From Hyphomonadaceae bacterium JAD_PAG50586_4 (lineage in GTDB: Bacteria > Pseudomonadota > Alphaproteobacteria > Caulobacterales > Aquidulcibacteraceae): 64,000 nt of DNA. The notes beneath the pieces are model-generated. The model did not search any database, had not been told where the DNA came from, and saw only the letters and a program-made list of their open reading frames with translations. The stretch covers positions 744,001 through 808,000 of the forward strand of contig CP096134.1 of assembly GCA_023242925.1 (NCBI GenBank), read 5' to 3'. Positions 1 to 9,049 of this stretch are shown here, in pieces. The stretch's first letter is position 1. Each line of letters begins with the position of its first letter. The translations under genes were made by a program, and so were the position numbers.

Positions 1-558
1 ATCCTCGCAGATCTCGACGTGGAAGGTGAAATCGGGATTGTCGGCGTGAAAGAAGATTTGGTTCGCGCCGAAATTTGTGCCGCCGTCGAGAAAGGGAATG
101 GCGTGGATGTGGCGGTCGGGCGCGACGCCGAAATAGCGCTTCTCGTAAAACTCGCGGTAGTTCGGCAGGAACGATTTCGGGACGATGCCGATGATCTCAC
201 CGCGATGGATGAGCACTGCGCAATTGTAGAGCGCGCCGCGCAAGCGGATCGGCGCGCCGACGATCAGGATGGGGAAGAGCTTTTCGCTTTCGGCTTTGAG
301 CTTCGCAAGTGCGGCTTCGACGGCATTGAGAAGCGAATCCTGCAGCAACAGGTCGTCGATGGCGTAGCCGGTGAGCGACAGCTCTGGCGTCAGCAGGACG
401 GCGGCTTTCTCGGCATCGGCCTCGCGCCAGAATTTTAGGATGCGATCGGCGTTCGCGGCCGGATCGGCGGGCGCGACGATGGGCGCGCAGGCGGCGACGC
501 GCACGAAGCCGTGCGTGTAGAGGTTTTGGAAGCGATCGGCGGCGGAGAGGCGGGCCAT
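1..558 (-). CDS. nadE: Glutamine-dependent NAD+ synthetase, N-terminal part (runs off window start)
   Basis: The first 186 codons of a gene whose 3' end lies outside the window. The visible part is the nitrilase-type glutaminase domain, which releases ammonia from glutamine for the C-terminal NAD+ synthetase domain (last step of NAD biosynthesis, cytosolic). The catalytic triad can be read: Glu59 in LLTPELSLTGY, Lys128 in IVPKSFLPNYREFYEKRYF, and Cys184 in VEICED just before the window edge. The LPNYREFYEKRYF signature is typical of bacterial glutamine-dependent NadE rather than generic nitrilases. The ATG at 558 gives a normal N-terminus (MARLSAADRFQNLYTHGFVR). The synthetase domain itself is not visible. 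Confidence 0.9.
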   Translation of the reverse strand, partial: MARLSAADRFQNLYTHGFVRVAACAPIVAPADPAANADRILKFWREADAEKAAVLLTPELSLTGYAIDDLLLQDSLLNAVEAALAKLKAESEKLFPILIVGAPIRLRGALYNCAVLIHRGEIIGIVPKSFLPNYREFYEKRYFGVAPDRHIHAIPFLDGGTNFGANQIFFHADNPDFTFHVEICED

Positions 559-613
559 TTGGTCCTGTGTATCACATTATGCTCAGGATGACCATAATAG
601 CGGATGCGCCCGC

Positions 614-847
614 CTAGTCCTTGTTGTCATCCAATTCGAGCTCGACGCGGTCGTCGTAGCCTTGGCGCGCGGAGTGAAACACGAGCGCCATTAAGCCTCC
701 GCCAACGGCCAGCGATAAAACCGTGCCGATGGTTAACGCGATCCAGCCGTGGACGCTCATGTATGAGGCGTCCCAGCCTGAGAGCACGCCGAACATGACC
801 GCCGCGAGGATGCCGCCCAGCGACATCGTGAGCAGGAAGACTTTCAT
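614..847 (-). CDS. Small two-helix membrane protein, function unknown
   Basis: A 77-residue protein with two predicted membrane helices (about residues 3-24 and 34-58) and a charged, acidic C-terminus ending in VELELDDNKD. It starts with ATG at 847 and lies between the ydbL end and nadE, all on the minus strand, so it could be co-transcribed. No catalytic motif is visible and I do not recognise the family. The strong hydrophobic pattern and the good fit into the gap support it being a real gene. Confidence 0.6.
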   Translation of the reverse strand: MKVFLLTMSLGGILAAVMFGVLSGWDASYMSVHGWIALTIGTVLSLAVGGGLMALVFHSARQGYDDRVELELDDNKD

Positions 848-907
848 AGATAAGATATGGGCGCACGCTTGCGCGTGCGCCAGCCATCTTGCTTGCGTGA
901 TCGAAGC

Positions 908-1300
908 TTAGCTGCCGCAGAAGCTCGGCGTTGCGACCGGCGCGGACGCCGTGCGTTGGCGCCATTGGCCGCCTTCATCGCGATAGCGCTCGCCCATCGC
1001 GATGCGGCGCTCAAAGACTTCGCAAGCGACGGCCGCCGCCATCTCGTTCACCGAAACGGCGCGTTCGGCGGCGCGGCGCGTGTAGAGCTGGCGGCGTTGA
1101 ATGTTGTTTTGCTCAACGCGGCCGCGCAGATCGGCGCTGATCGTGGCGCCCGGTACGAAGCCGAGATAGCCGTCGGCTTGTTCGCCGATCAGCCCTTGGC
1201 TGCGCGCTTGCAGCAGCGGATCGCCGGCTTGGCCCAGAGCGGGCGTGGCCAAAGTCAATGCGCCGATGAGAAGGGTGGCGGTTGCTAAAGCGCGGATCAT
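908..1300 (-). CDS. ydbL: YdbL-like periplasmic protein (DUF1318)
   Basis: A 130-residue protein with a clear Sec signal peptide (MIRALATATLLIGALTLATPALG, cleavage near residue 23). The mature part carries the DUF1318-type sequence QARSQGLIGEQADGYLGF followed by a helical region. In Enterobacteria YdbL is a periplasmic partner of YdbH and YnbE, thought to help control assembly of that bridge. The start overlaps the upstream ynbE stop by 4 bases (ATGA), so the two are translationally coupled. It is the third gene of a ydbH-ynbE-ydbL operon. The C-terminal Cys (SFCGS) is unpaired unless it pairs with Cys at VACEVF. Confidence 0.82.
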   Translation of the reverse strand: MIRALATATLLIGALTLATPALGQAGDPLLQARSQGLIGEQADGYLGFVPGATISADLRGRVEQNNIQRRQLYTRRAAERAVSVNEMAAAVACEVFERRIAMGERYRDEGGQWRQRTASAPVATPSFCGS

Positions 1301-1509
1301 GGCGTGGTGCCTCCGAACAGACCTGAGTTTTCGTCGAGCAATTCCGCCGCGTCGCGCTCAAGGCGCACGATCACCTCCTGGCGGATATTGACGTTGAGAT
1401 TGATTTCGATCGGCTCATCTGGCGCCTGAATCTGCACGGGTATGCAGCCGGCCGCGAGCACCGCCGCGCCGAGCGCTGGAAGTAAAGCTGATCGCAGGTG
1501 AGCTCTCAT
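1297..1509 (-). CDS. ynbE: YnbE-like outer-membrane lipoprotein
   Basis: A short lipoprotein (70 residues from the ATG at 1509; a longer in-frame ORF begins at 1599 but overlaps ydbH and would put residues before the signal peptide). The signal peptide ends in a lipobox LAAGC, and the mature protein contains the family segment PIEINLNVNIRQEVIVRLE. In E. coli YnbE is an outer-membrane lipoprotein that stacks onto the end of YdbH to complete an intermembrane bridge for phospholipid transport. Gene order and 4-base overlap with ydbL support the assignment. Confidence 0.82.
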   Translation of the reverse strand: MRAHLRSALLPALGAAVLAAGCIPVQIQAPDEPIEINLNVNIRQEVIVRLERDAAELLDENSGLFGGTTP

Positions 1510-1570
1510 GCGTTGAAACTCCTGGACGCTTCGTAATGCGAGCCAGCTGAACCGGCCCTGAACCTGCGCT

Positions 1571-4500
1571 TTAATCGGTTCCCGGGGCGCCGGGGTCAAC
1601 CTCTTGTGTGGGCGCGGGTTCCTCGTCTTGCTCCTCGGCTTGCCTGATGAGCGAGCCGGGGTCGGCGATCGAGGCGGCGGTTTGAGCGAGGCGGCGGAAT
1701 GGCGCGCTCACGGTGACGTTGAAATCGAACGGCACGCCGCGCACGGTGACGCGGCCAAGGCCGGGGATGGGGGCCACGTCGCCAAGATCGACCGGTTCGC
1801 CCGAATTGCGGCCACTGAAGGTGATCGACGAGATCACATCGCCGTTGAGATCGCCGTCGAGAGTGAGGCCCAGCGTGTCATAGCGGAAGCTGCGTAGCGC
1901 ATCGAACGCGAGCTTTGACGGGCCGGTGGCGGCGTCGCCGGCGTTGCCTGTATATGAAATGGTGCCGCCCTCGGGCGCCGCGCGCAGCACGCCGCCGTCC
2001 ACGAAGGCGCTGACGCGGGTGAGGCGCAGCGGGAACGAGCCTTCGATGCGGCCGGTGGCGTTGAGGTCGGGCACGTTGAGCGCGGAGACAAGTTCGGTCG
2101 CGTCGACGTCGCGAAGTGTCAGCTCGAAACGTGTCTCGTCAGCGCCAAGCGTGATGCGCGTCGGGGCCATCGCGAGCGTGCCGGCGGCAAAGTCAAATTC
2201 GGCCTGCTCAATGGAGACTTGTTGTTCAGGCAGCAATTGAAAGCGCACGCGCCCATTGCGTACAACGACGCCAGGATTGAGCAGGCCCACTTGCAGGGCT
2301 TGGCCAGGCGGCGTCGTCAGCGCGAAAAGGTCGTCGAAATAGATTTCACCGTTGACGTTGTTGACGACGGGAATGGTGGAGGTCGCGAGCGAGACATTGT
2401 CGAAACGCGCGCGCCCTACGCCGGCGATGGCTTCGTCGTTCCAATTGATTTCGGCGGTGACGATGGCGTCGCCGGTGACGCCTTCGACCATGCCGCGCGC
2501 TTGCTCGGTGATGTCGTAGGGCTGCAGCGTCGGGCCGAAGCTGATCCGCTCTGCGTTGATGTGGGCAAGGCCCGCGCCCCGATCGATATCGTGTTGCGCT
2601 TCGAAGCGCGCGAGTTGTTGGCGATTGGTGTCGAGCACGATGGCGCCGTTGGCGTTGATCTCGCCGTTGGCGAGCACCGCGTTCATCTCGACGATGCGTA
2701 GCGGATTGAAGAGCGGCCGATCTTCTTCTGTCGGCGGCGCGTTGGCGGTGAGCAACGCTTCGCCGGCGTTGACGCGGATCACCGGCTTGTCGTTCTCGGG
2801 CGCGGCGCTCCAAGCACCAGCGATGGTGGAGATCGTGCCGGGCAAGGCGGGGTCGGTCAGTGCGCCTTCGGCGAATTGGCCCTCGACGCGCCAGCTTTCG
2901 GCCATGTGCGCGTTGGCGGTGAGGCTGGCCATGACGATCGCTAATGTGCGGTCTTCCGCCATGTCGATGGTGAGGCGCGGATTGTTGGCCGTCATCGCTA
3001 ACGTCATGTCGCCACTGCGGCCGCTGAAACGGCCGACGACATTGCCAGCGCTGACGCGCGCGGGTTGCGCGGCCTCGCCAGCCATGCGGCCGTTGAGGGC
3101 GAGACTGCGAATAGTGAAGCCGCCGGAGAGCGCGCCATTTTCGTTCGCGGCGATCAGCGCGCCATCGAGTGCACAAAGCGAAAGGTCGCCATTGGTGAAA
3201 GAGAGGCCGGCTGCGTCGAGGCCGCCGAGGCGCGTGGGCAAGCAACCGCCGTTTGGCGTGACGCGCCAACCATTGCCCCAGGCGATGGTCACGTTGAGAT
3301 TTGGCGTGAGATCGCGCACTTCGCCGTCGCCGAGCGGGCCGGTGATCTGCACAGGGCCGCGCAATTCTATGCCGCCGCCGTCCTCGCCGCTGGCGCTGAT
3401 GGTGATGCCGATTTCTTCCGCCGCGATGCTTGCGGTGTCCGCGCGCCAATTTGTGAGCGTGAGCGTGCCGTCGGCTTCGAACGGCGCTTCGGGCGACCAG
3501 GTCAGAGTGTCGAGCAACAGCGACGCATTGGGCGCGCCGCCGCCGCTGAGTTGCAGTTCCACGGCGCCGGTGAGAGTGGGGCCGGGCCAATTCAGTAGAA
3601 GCGCAGGCGCATCTTGGCGCAGCGGCGCGATGCGGGCGTTAAGGCCGCTCGCCGCGCGCGCTTCGACGGGGGCGGCGATGACGAAGCGCGGATTGCCGGC
3701 TTCGGAACTGATCGTGAGCGGCGCGGTGAGGGTGAAGGAATCGGCGGCGCGATCGAGCGCGGCTTCGGCGGATGCAAAGGTGGGGCCTAGTGGAGAGCCG
3801 TCGAGATTGGGGAAGGCGTCGCGAATGCCTTCCTGTGAGTCAGCGTTCAAACGTGCTTGCTGCAAGCGTAGGCGCGCTTCGCCACCATAGGTGATCTGGT
3901 CGGCGAGCTCGAAGGTGAGCGTGCCCGCCACATCGGGGTCGCGGCCGATGATGCCGAATGCGGCAAGGCCGGCGGCGATCACATTCCAACGCGCCGTGCC
4001 GCTTGGGCCATCGCCATCTGCGCTCAGATCGAGGCGCGTTTGCGTGAGCGCGTTGGCGTCAAGGCGCAACGCGGCGGCTGTCGCGCCGCTTTGCACGTTC
4101 CATTGTTCGAACTCGAGCGCATCGTCGCGCATGGCGCTGTGCAGGCTGAGTGCGCCGGTGAGTGTGTCGCCCGCGAATGTTTCGGCGTTCAACGCGCCCG
4201 CGCGCCATGCGCCTTCAACATCGATGCGCGACAGATCGAGCGGCGCGCGACCGAGTGCGCGCAGCGAGACGTTTTGCGCGCGGGCGTCAGCCCAAGCCAA
4301 ATCCGCAAATGCTGCGTTCAGGCGGAAAGCGATGTTCTCGTCGCGCGAGATGATGACGAGTTCGGCGGCGCCGCGCGTAAGCGCGTAAGTGTCTTGCGCT
4401 TGCGTTGTGTCGGCGATGCGCGCGGTGGCGGTGAAATTTTCGCCAATTGTGCCGCTCGATTCAAACGTGGCGTTGAGCGCGCCGAAGGGTGCTTCGATCT

Positions 4501-5014
4501 CGGCCGCGCCATCAATGATTTCGAGCGCGAGGCGCGGGATGGAAGGGCGACGCGCGGGGCCGCTGTCGGCCTCGAAGCGATCCAGCGTGCCTGCCGAGAC
4601 GTGGCCTTCGCGGTCAACGCGCAAGCGGAGCTTCGGCTCAATCACACGCACGGAGAGAAGGCGCGGCACGAGGCCGTGCCATTCCCAGCGGGCTTCAATT
4701 TCGGCGATTTCGACGTCGGGCGCGTCCGCTGCGCCAATGCGGAACTCGCTCAGTGTAATGCGCTCCCAATCGAGATTAACGACCTGTAAGTCCGCCTCTG
4801 TCCCGCGCTCGGACAAAGCTTGCCCGATCATGAATTCGGCCAACGGCATACGCACTAACCACACGCCGGCGGCGACCAAAGCGGTGCTGACCCCCAGCGC
4901 CAGCAGCGCTGTGGCCCAACCGACCAATAATCGGCGTGGGGGCGGCGAATCTTCCGGGGGCTCTGACAGCCCTTGGACTTGACTCGCAACGGCCTGGTTA
5001 GACCTATGTGCCAT
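1571..5014 (-). CDS. ydbH: YdbH-like AsmA-family intermembrane lipid-transport protein
   Basis: A large protein (about 1147 residues from the ATG at 5014) with one N-terminal membrane anchor (LLVGWATALLALGVSTALVAAGVW) followed by a very long beta-rich periplasmic region, as in AsmA/YdbH proteins. Repeated short strands with alternating small and hydrophobic residues form the predicted lipid groove, and the C-terminal segment (VRGVPFDFNVTVSAPFRRLAQ) matches the end of YdbH-type proteins. In E. coli YdbH, YhdP and TamB share phospholipid transport from inner to outer membrane. It is followed by ynbE and ydbL. A longer ORF to 5077 exists, but the ATG at 5014 precedes a normal cytoplasmic tail. 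Confidence 0.82.
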   Translation of the reverse strand: MAHRSNQAVASQVQGLSEPPEDSPPPRRLLVGWATALLALGVSTALVAAGVWLVRMPLAEFMIGQALSERGTEADLQVVNLDWERITLSEFRIGAADAPDVEIAEIEARWEWHGLVPRLLSVRVIEPKLRLRVDREGHVSAGTLDRFEADSGPARRPSIPRLALEIIDGAAEIEAPFGALNATFESSGTIGENFTATARIADTTQAQDTYALTRGAAELVIISRDENIAFRLNAAFADLAWADARAQNVSLRALGRAPLDLSRIDVEGAWRAGALNAETFAGDTLTGALSLHSAMRDDALEFEQWNVQSGATAAALRLDANALTQTRLDLSADGDGPSGTARWNVIAAGLAAFGIIGRDPDVAGTLTFELADQITYGGEARLRLQQARLNADSQEGIRDAFPNLDGSPLGPTFASAEAALDRAADSFTLTAPLTISSEAGNPRFVIAAPVEARAASGLNARIAPLRQDAPALLLNWPGPTLTGAVELQLSGGGAPNASLLLDTLTWSPEAPFEADGTLTLTNWRADTASIAAEEIGITISASGEDGGGIELRGPVQITGPLGDGEVRDLTPNLNVTIAWGNGWRVTPNGGCLPTRLGGLDAAGLSFTNGDLSLCALDGALIAANENGALSGGFTIRSLALNGRMAGEAAQPARVSAGNVVGRFSGRSGDMTLAMTANNPRLTIDMAEDRTLAIVMASLTANAHMAESWRVEGQFAEGALTDPALPGTISTIAGAWSAAPENDKPVIRVNAGEALLTANAPPTEEDRPLFNPLRIVEMNAVLANGEINANGAIVLDTNRQQLARFEAQHDIDRGAGLAHINAERISFGPTLQPYDITEQARGMVEGVTGDAIVTAEINWNDEAIAGVGRARFDNVSLATSTIPVVNNVNGEIYFDDLFALTTPPGQALQVGLLNPGVVVRNGRVRFQLLPEQQVSIEQAEFDFAAGTLAMAPTRITLGADETRFELTLRDVDATELVSALNVPDLNATGRIEGSFPLRLTRVSAFVDGGVLRAAPEGGTISYTGNAGDAATGPSKLAFDALRSFRYDTLGLTLDGDLNGDVISSITFSGRNSGEPVDLGDVAPIPGLGRVTVRGVPFDFNVTVSAPFRRLAQTAASIADPGSLIRQAEEQDEEPAPTQEVDPGAPGTD

Positions 5015-5201
5015 GATGCCTTGCTTGGCGTGGTCCTTGCTGGGGTAATTACTCTTACTGATGCATTCCTGAGGCAAAGGAATGACGTCAATTGGGTTTC
5101 CGGCAAGATAACCAAAATGCTGAAAACGCTTGTCGAGACAGCGTTTTTCGCCAAGCCGGGGGTGGAGTAGAGGTTTGAGAGCAGAATTCGCTCAGCGCCT
5201 A

Positions 5202-6542
5202 ATGAAGGCTCGTAAAGGTTACGCTGGCTACGCCGTCATGGCGGGCGCGGCGATCCTGGGTCTTGGTCTCGCGTGGAACGCGGGGCTGTTTTCGGGTGCG
5301 TCCGAAGCGCGCGCCGCCGAAAACGCGCTTGTCCGTGAGGAAGCCTCGCGGCGCGCTGAGCATCTAGCGTTTACAGAAGTTTACCTGGCGCATGAAGCGC
5401 GCGAAGTGCGCGTGGGTAACGGCGAGACGCTCGCTACGGTGCTGACGCGCGCAGGCGCGACGCGTGCGGAGACGAATGCGGCGTTGGCCTCGATCGCCGA
5501 TGTTTACAATCCGCGTCGCCTGCGGCCGGGCCAAGAGATTAGTTTGTTCTTCGATCGCCGCTCTGGCGACGCGCGTTTGACCGGCATTGCGTTCCGTTCG
5601 GAACCAGGCGCGTCGGTCACGGCGAACCGCACCAATGCCGGGGGCTTCGAAGCGCGCGAAGTGCTGATGCCGCTGACGTTCGAGATCGCGCGCATTGCGG
5701 CGCCGGTTGAAACCACGCTTTATGGCACTGCGATGCAACTGGGCGCGACAGATCGCGAAGTGGCAGCGCTCGCCGATGCGTTTGCTTATGACGTCGACTT
5801 CCAACGCGACGTGCGCCCGGGCGACAATTTCGAGCTCGTGTTCGAACGCTTCTATGACGACGAAGGCAATACGGTGCGCACTGGCGAGCTGTTGTTCGTT
5901 GGTTTGGAAACGCGCCGCGGCCGTCGTGACTTCTATCAATTCCTGGCGCCTGGCGACACGCGTCCGGACTGGTACGATCCCGAAGGCCATAGCGCGCGGC
6001 GCTTCCTGATGAAGACGCCAATCAACGGCGCGCGGCTTTCGTCTGGCTTCGGCATGCGCCGCCACCCGATCCTTGGGTACTCACGTTTGCATCGTGGCAC
6101 CGACTTCGCCGCGCCGATTGGTACACCGATCCTGGCGGCGGGCGACGGCACCGTGGTGCGCGCGGGGCCGTTCAGTTCGTACGGGAATTATGTCCGCATT
6201 CGTCACGCCAATGGCTACGAGACGGCGTACGCGCATATGTCGCGTTTTGCGCGCGGGATGCGCGCGGGCGCACGCGTGCAGCAGGGGCAGGTGATCGGTT
6301 ACGTGGGCAACACCGGCCGTTCGACTGGGCCGCACCTGCATTACGAAGTCATGCAGCGCGGCCGCCAAGTAAACCCGATGACGTTGCGTGTGGCCAATGG
6401 TCGGAACCTTGAGGATCGCGCGCTCGAATTGTTCATGATCGAGCGCGAGCGAATCGACACGCTGCGTCACGTGCGCGATGCGGAAGTGACGCAGGTGTCA
6501 GCTCCGGGACCGGCGCAATCGGGATCGCCAGCGTCGCCGTGA
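5202..6542 (+). CDS. M23 family metallopeptidase (LytM domain), membrane anchored
   Basis: A cell-wall endopeptidase-like protein of about 446 residues. An N-terminal membrane helix (YAVMAGAAILGLGLAWNAG) is followed by a LysM/OapA-like region (VGNGETLATVLTRAGATRAETNAAL, split by context) and a C-terminal LytM domain. Zinc-site motifs are intact: HRGTDFAAP (HxxxD) and GPHLHYEV (HxH), so it should be an active DD- or LD-endopeptidase or an amidase activator. The ATG at 5202 is chosen; an upstream in-frame TTG at 5130 would add an unusual basic leader. It is divergent from ydbH, with a shared promoter region of about 190 bases. Confidence 0.88.
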   Translation: MKARKGYAGYAVMAGAAILGLGLAWNAGLFSGASEARAAENALVREEASRRAEHLAFTEVYLAHEAREVRVGNGETLATVLTRAGATRAETNAALASIADVYNPRRLRPGQEISLFFDRRSGDARLTGIAFRSEPGASVTANRTNAGGFEAREVLMPLTFEIARIAAPVETTLYGTAMQLGATDREVAALADAFAYDVDFQRDVRPGDNFELVFERFYDDEGNTVRTGELLFVGLETRRGRRDFYQFLAPGDTRPDWYDPEGHSARRFLMKTPINGARLSSGFGMRRHPILGYSRLHRGTDFAAPIGTPILAAGDGTVVRAGPFSSYGNYVRIRHANGYETAYAHMSRFARGMRAGARVQQGQVIGYVGNTGRSTGPHLHYEVMQRGRQVNPMTLRVANGRNLEDRALELFMIERERIDTLRHVRDAEVTQVSAPGPAQSGSPASP

Positions 6543-6666
6543 CGTGATGCGCGCAACTGATGCGCGCAGATGCACAACTTCCTTGTTGAGCGCGCCGAGA
6601 ATCCGGCGCAGTGTCCGCAGCGGCAGGAGGTCGCGGCGGGGGCCGCACACCTAATGAGTGGTGCGC

Positions 6667-7317
6667 ATGGGAATTCGGGCTCTAGTTGCCGACGATCACG
6701 AGCTGTTCCGCAGCGGTCTCAAGCAATTGCTGATCGACGTTCTGCATGCGGATGATGTCCGCGAGGCGGAAACGCTCGACCAAGCGTTGGAGATGCTGAC
6801 TAACGACGGCGCTGGCGATCTTGTGCTGCTGGATCTGCGCATGCCGGGCATGTCGGGCGTCGAGGCGCTGTCGGCGCTGCGTGATGGCTTTCCCGACGCC
6901 AAAGTCGCTGTCGTTTCGGCTTGGGAGGATCGCGGCGACATTCTCGCGGCTCTGGGCGCGGGCGTTCACGGCTACATTCCGAAATCCCTGCCCTCGGCCG
7001 AGATCGCCGCAGCGATCCGTTCGATCCTCGATGGCCGCATCTATGTGCCGCAATCGATTGGGCGGCGCGAGCAGGGCGCCAAGCCGGACGGCGCGGCGGC
7101 TTCGCTGCAGCCGAGCACCGGCGCCTTCGGGCAAGACAAGCTGACGGGTCGTCAAAAGGAAGTGCTGACCGAGTTGCTCAAGGGCCAGGCCAGCAAAGAG
7201 ATCGCACGTACGCTCGATATTGCCGAAGGCACGGTGAAGATTCACCTGGCGGCGATCTATCGCGCGCTCGGCGTGCGTACGCGCGCTGAAGCGATCGCGA
7301 AACTCAAATCACACTAA
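6667..7317 (+). CDS. NarL/FixJ-type response regulator (receiver + LuxR HTH)
   Basis: A 216-residue two-domain regulator. The receiver begins with the acidic pair in RALVADDHELF, has the phospho-acceptor Asp in VLLDLRMPGMSG and the conserved Lys in YIPKSLP. The C-terminal LuxR helix-turn-helix reads LTGRQKEVLTELLKGQASKE followed by IARTLDIAEGTVKIHLAAIY. It converges with, and overlaps by 4 bases, the end of the hybrid histidine kinase on the other strand, which makes that kinase or its paralogue a likely partner. The ATG at 6667 is preferred over the GTG at 6658 because it begins exactly at the receiver fold. Confidence 0.9.
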   Translation: MGIRALVADDHELFRSGLKQLLIDVLHADDVREAETLDQALEMLTNDGAGDLVLLDLRMPGMSGVEALSALRDGFPDAKVAVVSAWEDRGDILAALGAGVHGYIPKSLPSAEIAAAIRSILDGRIYVPQSIGRREQGAKPDGAAASLQPSTGAFGQDKLTGRQKEVLTELLKGQASKEIARTLDIAEGTVKIHLAAIYRALGVRTRAEAIAKLKSH

Positions 7318-9049
7318 GCGACGCTGGCCAGCTGAGCTGAAGCCAAGGCGCCGAGCGTCTCGGCGTCGATCGGCTTGATCAGCCAGCCAAAACCGGAAGC
7401 GCGCAATTGCGCGAGCGTGTCCGGATCGGTGTCGCCGGTGATCATGATTGCGGGCGGAGGCGGATTGAAGCGCGCGCGCACGCGGCGGGTGATGTCGAGG
7501 CCTTGCAGGCCACCATCGATGCGCAGATCCATCACCAACAATTCGGGACGCAAGCCGCCTCGTAGGGCGAGGTTTATCTCGGCTTCGCGGGCGCTGGCGT
7601 GCACGATCGCGCCCAGATCGCGCAAGGCGCCGGCGACAGCTTCGCGGGCGAGCGCATCATCGTCCAACAACAGCACTTGTGCGCCCGCGACACTGCGCGT
7701 GGCTATGTCAGCGTGGGCGATTGCGTTCGTGTTGGCGCGGCGCGCGCGTAGCGTGAAGCGAGCGCCGTGGCCCGGTGCGGAATCAAGCGCAGCGGCATGT
7801 TGAGAAGCTTCGAGATGCGGCGAACGATGGCGAGGCCAAGGCCCAAACCGTCGCCCTTGCTGCGTTCGAGGCGCACAAATTCGTCGAACATGCGCTCTTG
7901 ATCGTCGCGCGCGATGCCGGGGCCGTCGTCGGCCACGGTGATGTCCACGGCTTGACCAGAGGGCGCAATCTCGATGCGCGCTGCGCCGCCGCCATGCTTT
8001 ATGGCGTTGACCACGAGGTTGGAAAGCGCGCGTTCGAACAGCGTCTCATCCGTGTCGATGCTGATCGCGGTGGGTGCGGCGTCGATGGTGCGGCCGGGAT
8101 GTTCGGCGATGATGCGATCGATGATGGGTTGTAGCGGTGTCGGCGCGTATTCCGGCGTGATCGCGCCGGACTGGACGCGTGCAAGGTCGAGCAAAGTGGC
8201 GAACATACCGACCATGGATTGGGTGGCGCGCTCGGCTTTGGTGAGAATGTCGCGCGCCTCGGCGCCTTCGATGCGGCGTTCCAAGGCGCTGAGATAAAGC
8301 GTCAGCGCATGGAGCGGCTGGCGCATGTCGTGGCTGGCGACGGCGAGGAAGCGGGTCTTAGCGGCGTCCGCCTCGGCGGCGGCGGCGCGGGCGATTTCGG
8401 CGGCGTCGCGGGCCAAGCGCCAGCGCGCGCGTTCGCCGCGCACTGCAAAAGCGCCGAGTGCGGCGGCGATAAGGGCGAGCAGTCCGAGCGCGATCGTGGT
8501 GGTGTCGAGCCGTTCGCGCGAGCTGCGCTCGTTCTCACGGGCGACGTCGTTGATGGCGTTGGCGCGGGCGAGCAGGCGGGTGACCTCGGCGCGCAACTCG
8601 GCGCGGTAGGTGGTGGATTGGCTGGCGAGCTCGGCGCCGCGGAGACTACGGGGCGGTGAAAGGTCATTCTCGATCAGCGTTGCGATGCTTGAGCTGATCT
8701 CGGCCAGCTCAGGGTCAATCGCGGCGTGGCTCTGGAGTATCGCGATCTGCGCGCGGACGTCGGCGTCGGCGGCGTCAGCTTGTAGGCGCATCTCCGGTGT
8801 GCTGGAGGTGCGCAGCAGCAGGCGTGCGGCTTTGACGTCGGTGAGCCCTTGCATGATCGCCAATGTGTCGCTGCGCATGTTGCGGGAGATGGCGACGGTT
8901 TCGAGCGTGCGCTCGTGCAGGCGGCGTTGCTGGCTGAATTCGGTCAACAGCGCCAACACCAGCAAAGCTACAAGTGCAATCGCTGCGATCAGAATCAGTT
9001 CCGCGCGCGATCGACGCGGGTCCAGCGCGTCAATCCGGTCAAGCAGCAT
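7314..9049 (-). CDS. Hybrid sensor histidine kinase, frameshifted before the receiver domain
   Basis: Two ORFs (7703-9049 and 7314-7676) form one gene equivalent to the intact neighbour at 9039-10799. The N-terminal part has a membrane helix, a helical sensor region and a second helix, then HisKA (phospho-His in ASHDMRQPLHAL), HATPase (N-box NLVVNAIKHGG, DDGPGI, GLGLGLAIV). Right after LNMPLRLIP the frame is lost. In the next frame the expected GHGARFTLR and then the receiver (LLLDDDALAREAVAGALRDL, Asp in LLVMDLRIDG) continue. A single missing base near 7778 explains it. The receiver ORF alone could start at 7676, but alignment to the paralogue argues for one hybrid kinase. Confidence 0.82.

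Noticed and set aside
2346..3890. Long ORFs overlapping ydbH in other frames (minus 2346-3590, plus 2556-3890)
   Set aside because: They are Arg/Ser/Ala-rich frames of a GC-rich gene with no motif; ydbH explains the region fully.
5083..5090. Palindrome TGACGTCA in the ydbH/M23 divergent region
   Set aside because: Too short to claim as an operator; expected by chance in a window of this size.
6545..6568. Tandem 11-base repeat TGATGCGCGCA after the M23 gene
   Set aside because: Only two copies, short and GC-rich; no sign of a CRISPR, terminator or operator.
7314..7676. Separate single-domain response regulator gene
   Set aside because: Alignment with the intact paralogue shows it is the receiver end of the frameshifted hybrid kinase.
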